From: Cellulophaga sp. RHA19
GTDB lineage: Bacteria > Bacteroidota > Bacteroidia > Flavobacteriales > Flavobacteriaceae
NCBI RefSeq assembly: GCF_002813425.1
Contig: NZ_PHUL01000001.1
Location: forward strand, 2,239,001-2,303,000
Length of the DNA stretch: 64,000 nucleotides
Reading direction: 5' to 3'
The notes beneath the pieces are model-generated. The model was given only the letters and a program-made list of their open reading frames with translations, did not search any database and was not told where the DNA came from. Position 1 is the first letter of the stretch. Each line of letters opens with the position of its first letter. The translations under genes and the position numbers were made by a program. Below are positions 52,212-60,200 of this stretch, one piece after another.

Positions 52212-53756
52212 CTATTTACTAGTAGGCTTAATATCATTTGGCATTATATACATTTCTGAACTAAACTTAGGGTATGTAACACCTTTTGTAACTTTAGCTG
52301 CGTTTGTATCTTTTTGTAAATCAAATTTACCAGCTGTACCAAGCATATCATCTAAAGCAGCACGTAGTAAAGCTTCTGTGGTATCACCAAAAGGTTTTAT
52401 GTTTTTGTAATATTGGTATTCTTTAATTTCTACATCAGGTACAAAACCATCTCCATAATCGTTATATCCTTCTTTATTAAAAATTTGAAAAACAATTGGC
52501 TGCATTCCAATAGTATGCTTACTACTTCTGTTGTTTGTATCTGTGTACGGTTCTGTGTTAGAGTTACCAGGAGCATCTACAACTGTAATAGAGCCTTCAT
52601 TTTTACCAGTGGTTTTTTCACCAATAACTTTCACATCTACGTACGGTCTTAACCCGTTTATAATCATTTCACTGGCAGATGCTGTTCTTCCTGTAGCAAT
52701 TACATAAAGTTTGCTAATACCAGTTAACCTATTCATATCTGTTGCCCCTGTGTATGCGCCAGTAGTTTTATCATATAAAAAAACATCTTCAAAAAATGGA
52801 TACGTGCTACTATTGGCTGCGTCTCTTTTTGCATTGTACTTTAACTCTGCAAAAATTTCACCATTAACAGTATTTGTTTCCGCAGTAGCCTCACCGTAAA
52901 TCATACTAGCTAATAGTGCAGATGTCAATACAGAACCACCACCATTGTATCTAAAATCTAAAATAAGTTCATTAACGCCAGCAGCTTTTAATTCTCCAAA
53001 AGCATCGTTTAATTCTCCGTTGTAAGATCCTTTAAATCCTTCATAAACAATATATCCAATTTTACGTCCGCCCTCTTCTATAACACTAGTATGGTGTACA
53101 GGGTTTATAGATAAGGTTGCAGATGTAATTGATTTTTCTTCAGTTGGTGTTATTACGTCAGTCTCAGAAACAGTAGCTAAACCTAAAGTTACACTTTCTT
53201 GAGTGTACAGTTTATTTACATTAGTAATAGATTGACTTGTTAATTTGCCTTCTTCATTAATAGTTAAATCTCCACCATCAAATGTAGAAATGATATCTCC
53301 TCTCTTTAATCCTGCAGCCTCAGCAGGTGAACCAGCCGCAACAGATCCAATAACTTGTACTACTTTATTAGTTGTACCAACTCTTACTAAAGGCCCCCTA
53401 GTAATACCGTAAGTAGTACTAATACCATTAAAACTAGCTAATTGAGTATCTACATCCTCTATAAACCAAGAGAAATCATCTTTTTCATCGTATTTTAAAG
53501 CCTTAAATAAATCTTCAGGAGTGCTGTAGTTATTTAAATATGTGTAAAAAGCATCTTGGTCGTCATCTTTAGTGTCTGCTAAAGCGGTAACATCTGGTTG
53601 CCAATAGTACCAGTGGTTTAATCCTTTCCAGATAAACTCGTTTATTTCATTATTTAAAGTTATTGCTTTTGGTGTTTCTCCTCCGTCATCATCATTTTTA
53701 TCACAAGATGTTAAAAATAAAAACAACCCAGATAATAGAATTACTGTTTTTTTCAT
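52212..53756 (-). CDS. S41 family (C-terminal processing) peptidase lipoprotein
   Basis: The 514-residue protein has a lipoprotein signal (MKKTVILLSGLFLFLTSC, Cys18). A PDZ domain (about 105-185, GSPAEAAGLKRGDIISTFDG) precedes the tail-specific protease domain with ELILDFRYNGGGSV, the catalytic Ser in GRTASASEMI and Lys in GEKTTGKNEG. It sits on the outside face of a membrane and cleaves unstructured protein ends. It is a single gene; about 230 AT-rich bases separate it from ECF operon 3. Confidence 0.93.
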   Translation of the reverse strand: MKKTVILLSGLFLFLTSCDKNDDDGGETPKAITLNNEINEFIWKGLNHWYYWQPDVTALADTKDDDQDAFYTYLNNYSTPEDLFKALKYDEKDDFSWFIEDVDTQLASFNGISTTYGITRGPLVRVGTTNKVVQVIGSVAAGSPAEAAGLKRGDIISTFDGGDLTINEEGKLTSQSITNVNKLYTQESVTLGLATVSETDVITPTEEKSITSATLSINPVHHTSVIEEGGRKIGYIVYEGFKGSYNGELNDAFGELKAAGVNELILDFRYNGGGSVLTSALLASMIYGEATAETNTVNGEIFAELKYNAKRDAANSSTYPFFEDVFLYDKTTGAYTGATDMNRLTGISKLYVIATGRTASASEMIINGLRPYVDVKVIGEKTTGKNEGSITVVDAPGNSNTEPYTDTNNRSSKHTIGMQPIVFQIFNKEGYNDYGDGFVPDVEIKEYQYYKNIKPFGDTTEALLRAALDDMLGTAGKFDLQKDTNAAKVTKGVTYPKFSSEMYIMPNDIKPTSK

Positions 53757-53909
53757 AATAGTTATTTATTTAGTGTAAGAACATAGCTAGTCGCAACTAT
53801 TGTTCCATAATTTTACACATATATTAAGTATATGTTACATACGTTATATATAGTGTGTCGGTTTACAATGCTGTAAATTACTGACATCTTTTACAAAAAA
53901 AAATTTTTT

Positions 53910-53936
53910 TGTAACAAAAATCATTCTATGTCGTCT
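53910..53936 (+). promoter_or_regulatory. Candidate ECF-type promoter of sigma gene 3
   Basis: TGTAACAA (GTAAC at 53911-53915) is followed after 16 bases by CGTCT (53932-53936). Together these match the classical ECF -35 and -10 pattern; the ATG lies 50 bases downstream. Confidence 0.65.
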
Positions 53937-53986
53937 TGCTTATATAAACCTAGTAATAGTGTTTGTAACAACAACCAAACTAAAAA

Positions 53987-54496
53987 ATGAAACAATCAGA
54001 ATTTCTAAATGTAGTATTACCTTTTAAAGATAAGCTCTTTAGGTTAGCTAAGAGATTGCTTGTTTCTACAGAGGAAGCAGAAGATGCCACCCAAGAAATA
54101 CTATTAAAATTATGGTCTAAAAACGACCGAATGAAAGAGTATTCTAATGTAGAGGCCTTTGCTATGACAATGACAAAAAACTTTTGTCTAGACCGTTTAA
54201 AGTCTAAACAAGCAAGTAATTTAAAGTTGGTACATAGTAATTATACAGATAGTAATTCTTCTTTACAACGCCAAGTAGAAGCGCAAGATAGTGTTAATTG
54301 GGTAGAGAAAATAATGGAGAGTTTGCCAGAGCAGCAAAAAATGGCACTGCAGTTAAGAGATGTAGAGCAGTACAGTTTTGACGAAATTGGAAAATTACTA
54401 GAAATGACACCAGCAGCAGTTAGAGTTGCATTGTCAAGAGCAAGAAAAACAGTGAGACAAAAATTAATGGAAAAACATAATTATGGAATTGCATAA
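53987..54496 (+). CDS. ECF RNA polymerase sigma factor 3
   Basis: The 169-residue protein has region 2 (EEAEDATQEILLKLWSKN, VEAFAMTMTKNFCLDRLKS) and region 4 (QYSFDEIGKLLEMTPAAVRV) of an ECF sigma factor. It leads an operon with an overlapping (14-base) putative anti-sigma gene and two DUF4252 genes. Its upstream TGTAACAA/CGTCT element suggests it drives its own transcription. Confidence 0.94.
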   Translation: MKQSEFLNVVLPFKDKLFRLAKRLLVSTEEAEDATQEILLKLWSKNDRMKEYSNVEAFAMTMTKNFCLDRLKSKQASNLKLVHSNYTDSNSSLQRQVEAQDSVNWVEKIMESLPEQQKMALQLRDVEQYSFDEIGKLLEMTPAAVRVALSRARKTVRQKLMEKHNYGIA

Positions 54497-54902
54497 TATT
54501 GAAAAATTATTAGAAAAGTATTTTGAGGCTACCACAACGGTTGCCGAGGAAGAAGCAATTAAAGCCTATTTTTTAAAGGGTGATGTTGCTCCGCATTTAC
54601 AAGAGTACACAGCAATGTTTACTTATTTTTCTAACGCCAAAGAAGAAACTTTTACCAAGCAGGTACCATTAAAACCTAGAAAAAGAAATTATAAATGGTT
54701 ATCCGTAGCAGCAGTAGCAGTTTTAGCATTAGGCATATATTTTGGTAATGATTACCGTGAGCAAAAAGAAGCTGAATACGTTTTACAAGAAACTGAAAAA
54801 GCATTTAGCCTTATAGCTCAAAACTTAAACAAAGGCACCGAAAAACTGGTTTACCTTAACAAATTTGAAGAAGCAACAAACAAGATTTACAAAACAAATT
54901 AA
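54483..54902 (+). CDS. Putative anti-sigma protein of ECF operon 3
   Basis: The 139-residue protein has a cytoplasmic N-terminus of about 65 residues (IEKLLEKYFEATTTVAEEEA, a motif typical of short Bacteroidota anti-sigma proteins), one membrane helix (WLSVAAVAVLALGIYFG) and a short helical outer part. It overlaps the sigma gene by 14 bases. Topology and coupling support an anti-sigma role; no zinc motif is seen. Confidence 0.8.
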   Translation: MELHNIEKLLEKYFEATTTVAEEEAIKAYFLKGDVAPHLQEYTAMFTYFSNAKEETFTKQVPLKPRKRNYKWLSVAAVAVLALGIYFGNDYREQKEAEYVLQETEKAFSLIAQNLNKGTEKLVYLNKFEEATNKIYKTN

Positions 54903-54912
54903 AAATTAAATT

Positions 54913-55446
54913 ATGAAAAAATTATTAATTATAGCAGTACTAACTGCACTACCATTTACAGGGTTTTCACAGTCAATTTTTGACAAGTTCGAAGATTTAG
55001 ATAACGTATCATCTGTTATTGTAAATAAAAGTATGTTTAATCTATTAACAAAGATAGATGTAGACGTAGATGATAAAGATACCCAAGACTTTATTGACAT
55101 AGGAAAAAGTATAAGTAGCTTAAAAGTTTTTATTACAGAAGATAAAGCTATTGGAGCAGATATGCTTACCACAATGAAATCTTACTTAAAAACAGCATCT
55201 TTAGAGGAGCTAATGCGTGTAAAAGATAAAGACGCTAATATTAAGTTTTATATTAAAAGTGGTAAAGATGAAGATCATGTAAGCGAACTTTTAATGTTTG
55301 TAAGTGATGTAAAAGGTGCTAAAATAGATAATCGTAAAATAGAAACCGTTCTAGTATCTATTACAGGAGATATAGATTTAAACAAAATAGGTTCATTAAC
55401 AAGTAAAATGGGCTTACCAGAACAATTAAACGAAGTTAAAAAGTAA
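54913..55446 (+). CDS. DUF4252 protein, exported
   Basis: The 177-residue protein has a signal peptide (MKKLLIIAVLTALPFTGFSQ, cleaved near SQ) and a DUF4252 domain (FDKFEDLDNVSSVIVNKSMF, SLKVFITEDKAIGADM, VSITGDIDLNKIGSLTSKM). It follows the anti-sigma gene after 10 bases. DUF4252 proteins are known only from Bacteroidota and have no assigned function; repeated association with ECF operons suggests an envelope-stress role. It lies in the same operon as a second DUF4252 gene. Confidence 0.9.
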   Translation: MKKLLIIAVLTALPFTGFSQSIFDKFEDLDNVSSVIVNKSMFNLLTKIDVDVDDKDTQDFIDIGKSISSLKVFITEDKAIGADMLTTMKSYLKTASLEELMRVKDKDANIKFYIKSGKDEDHVSELLMFVSDVKGAKIDNRKIETVLVSITGDIDLNKIGSLTSKMGLPEQLNEVKK

Positions 55447-55456
55447 TAACATTTAC

Positions 55457-55490
55457 AATCATCAAGGCTATTTTTTTAGCCTTGATGATT
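55457..55490 (+). promoter_or_regulatory. Hairpin without T run between the two DUF4252 genes
   Basis: AATCATCAAGGCTA pairs perfectly with TAGCCTTGATGATT around six T. With no T run after it, it is more likely an mRNA-stabilising or processing hairpin than a terminator. Confidence 0.6.
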
Positions 55491-55513
55491 TACACAACTA
55501 AATAACAATCAAT

Positions 55514-56059
55514 ATGAAAAATAGTATAAAATATATAGCAGCAGCATTAACCTTGTTGGTTACATTAGGCTCTTGTTCTTCTAGTCAAAGCTTACAAGAA
55601 TATTATGTAGATAGTAATGAAAACGAAAACTTTATTTCTTTTGATATTCCTACAAGTATATTAAATATCGCATCGGCAGATTTATCTCCAGAAGAGAAAA
55701 AAGCAGTAGAGTCTATTAAAAAAGTAAATGTTTTAGCTTTTAATAAAACTACAGATAATGTAGCGTCATATAAAGTAGAGAAAACAAAAGTAAACTCAAT
55801 TTTATCTAATAAAAAATACACTCAGTTAATGAAAATTAACTCTAAAATGGCAAAAGGTGTAGTTAAGTTTACAGGAGAAGAAGATGCTATAGACGAGGTA
55901 ATTGTTTATGGGTATAAAGACGATAAAGGTTTTGCCTTAATACGTGTAGTAGGAGATAATATGAATCCTGCTTATTTAGGTAAATTTATTAGTGCTATGG
56001 AAAAGTCTAATGTAGATGAAGGAGCATTTAAAGACCTAGGTAAGTTGCTTAAAAGTTAA
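55514..56059 (+). CDS. DUF4252 lipoprotein
   Basis: The 181-residue protein has a lipoprotein signal (SIKYIAAALTLLVTLGSC, Cys near 21) followed by a DUF4252 domain (ENFISFDIPTSILNIASADL, SIKKVNVLAFNKTT, DEVIVYGYKDDKGFALIRVV, EKSNVDEGAFKDLGKLL). It is a distant paralogue of the preceding gene. One DUF4252 protein is soluble and the other lipid-anchored, so the two may occupy different envelope sites. Function is unknown. Confidence 0.88.
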   Translation: MKNSIKYIAAALTLLVTLGSCSSSQSLQEYYVDSNENENFISFDIPTSILNIASADLSPEEKKAVESIKKVNVLAFNKTTDNVASYKVEKTKVNSILSNKKYTQLMKINSKMAKGVVKFTGEEDAIDEVIVYGYKDDKGFALIRVVGDNMNPAYLGKFISAMEKSNVDEGAFKDLGKLLKS

Positions 56060-56084
56060 TATTAGTACCTTTTTATTTTGTTAC

Positions 56085-56118
56085 AAACCCTGTTTAACAT
56101 TGTTAAGCAGGGTTTTTT
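56085..56118 (+). terminator. Terminator of ECF operon 3
   Basis: AAACCCTG pairs with CAGGGTTT, with the stem extended inward by TTTAACA/TGTTAAG; six T follow. Confidence 0.9.
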
Positions 56119-56223
56119 ATTAAAAAAAGCATTTATGTTAGTAATTGTTAATCTAGATTTATTTTTATGTTAGATACATTTTATATCTTGTACCCAACAT
56201 TAACTATTTAAACATTAACAATT

Positions 56224-57033
56224 ATGGAGAATCCAGAAAAATGGATGAATTTAGCAATCGAGAAAGTAATGGATTATGGCCCAAAAATTATAATGGCTAT
56301 AATTATTTATCTTGTTGGTTCGTGGCTTATTAAGAAGCTAGTAGGTGTAGTTAGAAAAGTAATGTCTAAAGGCAATTACGATGAATCTTTGCAAAAGTTT
56401 TTACTAAACCTAGTAAGCTGGGGATTAAAAATCTTTTTAATCATTACAGTTATTTCTACACTAGGAGTAGAGACTACAAGTTTAGCAGCCGTTATTGCAG
56501 CAGCAGGTTTAGCTATTGGTTTAGCATTACAAGGCTCTTTAGGTAATTTTGCAGGAGGCGTTTTAATAATGATTTTTAAGCCTTACAAAATTGGAGACTT
56601 AGTAGAGGCGCAAGGCGTATTAGGTTCTGTAAAAGAGATTGAAATTTTTACAACTAAATTAATTACACCACAAAACAAATTAGCAATAGTACCAAATGGT
56701 GCAATGGCTAACGGTAACATTATTAATTATACTGCAGAAGGTAAAATGAGAGTAGATACTACTGTTGGTATTGGTTACGGTGAAGATATGAAAAAAGCAA
56801 AACAAGTGCTTTTAGAAATGTTACAAGCTAACCCTAAAGTATTAAAAGACCCAGCACCATCTGTAAATGTAGAGGAATTAGCAGATAGCTCTGTAAACCT
56901 AGCAGTGCGTCCTTTTTGTAAGCCAGAGGATTACTGGGATGTATATTTTGCAACTATTGAAGGCTCTAAAATAGCGTTAGATAATGCTAAAATTGAAATT
57001 CCTTACCCACACGAAGTACAAATTAACAAATAA
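56224..57033 (+). CDS. MscS-type mechanosensitive ion channel
   Basis: The 269-residue protein has three membrane helices (about 17-37, 59-80, 85-115), the last with the pore-lining Gly/Ala pattern AAAGLAIGLALQGSLGNFAGG, then the beta domain with FKPYKIGDLVEAQGVLGSV and the C-terminal cage. It relieves turgor on osmotic downshift. Length is like E. coli MscS (286). It is transcribed alone. Confidence 0.95.
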   Translation: MENPEKWMNLAIEKVMDYGPKIIMAIIIYLVGSWLIKKLVGVVRKVMSKGNYDESLQKFLLNLVSWGLKIFLIITVISTLGVETTSLAAVIAAAGLAIGLALQGSLGNFAGGVLIMIFKPYKIGDLVEAQGVLGSVKEIEIFTTKLITPQNKLAIVPNGAMANGNIINYTAEGKMRVDTTVGIGYGEDMKKAKQVLLEMLQANPKVLKDPAPSVNVEELADSSVNLAVRPFCKPEDYWDVYFATIEGSKIALDNAKIEIPYPHEVQINK

Positions 57034-57055
57034 GACAATTTGTTTTTTAATATAT

Positions 57056-57083
57056 AAAGACCGCTATATGCGGTCTTTTTTTT
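57056..57083 (+). terminator. Terminator of mscS-like gene
   Basis: AAAGACCGC pairs with GCGGTCTTT around TATAT; a T run follows. Confidence 0.92.
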
Positions 57084-57220
57084 GTTTAAATTTAAAAGAA
57101 CAAAAACAGTAGATAATGTTATCAACAATTAATAGTAATCGTTAATAATAAGTTAATATTAGAGCACTTTTTTTGGTTTTATTTAGTAGTAGTTTTACGG
57201 GGAATAAACCTATATAAAAA

Positions 57221-60200
57221 ATGATGAAAAATTACCTTAAAGTATTCGTTTCCATTGGAATGCTACTTTTGACAGCCTTAGGCTACTGTCAAGTGCCAGC
57301 CTATTACAACGGAACAGATGTTACCCAAACAGGTGGTAACTTAAAAACCGACTTATCAAACTTAGTTACAACAACACAAAATACTGTACTAAGTTACACA
57401 CCAGGCGTGTGGGAAGCTTTAAAACAAACAGACTTAGATCCGGCAAACTCTAATAATGTATTGTTAGTTTATGGTTATAATGATGCAGATGGTAACACAA
57501 CTACAGACCGTACTAGAAGTAAAAACAGAAATGGTGGTGGTGTTGGCGATTGGAACAGAGAACACGTTTTTCCAAAATCATTAGGAAATCCTAATCTAGG
57601 AACATCGGGTCCGGGATCAGATGCTCACCATTTAAGATCATCAGACGTGCAGTTTAATTCATTACGTAATAACCACCCATTTGGTGCTGGTAGTGGTAAT
57701 GCAGGTTTAATGAGCGGTAACAATTGGTATCCAGGAGATGAGTGGAAAGGTGATGTTGCTAGAATGATATTGTATATGTACATACGTTACGGCAACCAAT
57801 GTTTACCAACAGCAGTAGGTACAGGTGCAACTACGTATAGTGCAGATGTTCCAGATATTTTTTTAGAGTGGAATGCACAAGATCCGGTTTCTCAAGTTGA
57901 AATTAACAGAAATGTATTGTTAGAAGGAATACAAGGAAATAGAAACCCTTTTATAGATAATCCTGCTTTTGCAACTGCTATTTGGGGAGGACCACAAGCA
58001 GAAAACAGATTTAACAATACAAGTTCAGATACAGAAGCTCCAACTGCACCTTTAAATTTGGTTGCAGCAAACACAACAGAAACAGAGACACTATTAAGTT
58101 GGGATGCTGCTACAGATAATGTAGGTGTTACAGCGTATCAAATTTTTAATGGAACTACTTTAGCAGGTGTTGTTAGCGGTACATCATACCAAGTAACAAA
58201 CTTAACTGCAGAAACTACGTATACTTTTACTATAAAAGCGTTAGACGCAGCAGGTAACATATCTGTAAATAGTAATACGGCTTCTGTTACAACTTTAGAG
58301 GGTACAGTGGTTACACCACCAACAGGAGATTATATTGTTTTTCAAGGATATGAGAGCACTGCTACAGATAACTGGAACTATACAGCATCACCAAATAATT
58401 GCAATGATGGTGGTAGTGATGTTTGGGATGTGGTTACAAGTGTAGGATCAATAAGCACACCAAGTACAGGTGCTAATTTTTTTGGAATTAGAGATTTAGA
58501 AGGTAATTGTGGTACAGCAGATGGCGGTACATTAACTTTTGATACTGTAGATGTTTCTGCTTTTACAGACGTGAGTTTATCATTTGCAGTAAATGTTGTT
58601 GGTTATGATGTTACTAATGGCGATACAATTAGCTATGAAATTTTTCACGATGGTACATCTCAAGGGGTACAAGTTGTAACAGTTGGTAGTCCGTATAGCA
58701 CTACAGGTTGGGAGCAAATTACAGCTTTAGTTCCTAATACGGTTTCTTCAGTAAGTTTGCAGTTATTTGTAAAACAAAACGGAGGAAGTGATTATGCAGG
58801 TTTTGATGATGTTCGTTTGGAAGGAACTTCTTCTACACCAGTAACTCCATCAATCTTAATAAATGAAATAGATGCAGACACACCAGGTACAGATACACAA
58901 GAATTTGTAGAGTTGTTTGATGGTGGAACAGGAAATACTTCTTTAGATGGCCTTGTTATGGTTCTTTATAATGGCTCTAACAACTTAAGTTATGCAGCTT
59001 ATGATTTGGATGGATACGCTACAGACGCTAATGGTTATTTTGTTATAGGAAATGTAGATGTGCCAAACGTAAGTTTAGTTATACCAAGTAACGGATTACA
59101 AAATGGTGCAGATGCAGTTGTAATATATACTGGTGATGCTTCAGATTTTTCAAACGGATCTGAAATCTCAACAGATAATATAGTTGATGCTGTTGTGTAT
59201 GATACTAACGATAGTGACGATGCAGAATTGTTAGTATTGTTAAACGCTGGTGAAGCTCAGGTAAATGAGGGCGGAGCAGGAGATAAAGACAATCATTCTT
59301 CTCAACGTATATTAAACGGAGCAGGAGGAGCACAAAACACTTCTACTTTTGCACAAGAAGCACCAACACCAGGAGCTGCAAACGGAGAGGTTGTAGTTGT
59401 ACCACCAGCAGAGGCATCAATATTAATAAATGAGTTAGATGCAGATACAGCAGGTATAGATACACAAGAGTTTGTAGAACTGTTTGATGGTGGAGCAGGA
59501 AATACTGCTTTAGATGGTAAAGTGTTGGTTTTTTATAATGGATCTAACAACCAGAGTTACGCAGCTTATGATTTAGACGGATACACAACTAATGCAAACG
59601 GATATTTTGTAGTTGGTAACGTAGATGTGCCAAATGTAAATATTGTAATACCAAGTAACGGATTACAAAACGGTGCAGATGCTGTTGCTTTATATACTGG
59701 TGATGCTACAGATTTTCCAAACAATTCAGAAATAAGTACAGCAAACCTTTTAGATGCTTTAGTGTATGATACTAACGATAGTGACGATGCAGAATTGTTG
59801 GTATTGTTAAACGCAGGTGAGGCACAAATAAATGAAGATGGCTCTGGTGATAAAGATGCACATTCTTTACAACGTTACACTAATGGTTCTGGAGTTGCAT
59901 TAAGCACTGCTACTTATGTACAGGCTTTACCAACACCAGGAACATCTAACACAAATGCTACTGAGCCAATTACCTTAGTTATTAATGAGGTAGACGCAGA
60001 TACCGCAGGTACAGATACACAAGAGTTTGTAGAGTTGTTTGACGGTGGTAAGGGTAATACAGCTTTAGATGGTTTTGTTTTAGTACACTACAACGGTTCT
60101 AACAACCAGAGTTATGCGGCTTATGATTTAGATGGATACGCAACTAATGCAGAAGGTTATTTTGTAATGGGTAATGTAGATGTGCCAAATGTAAGCTTAG

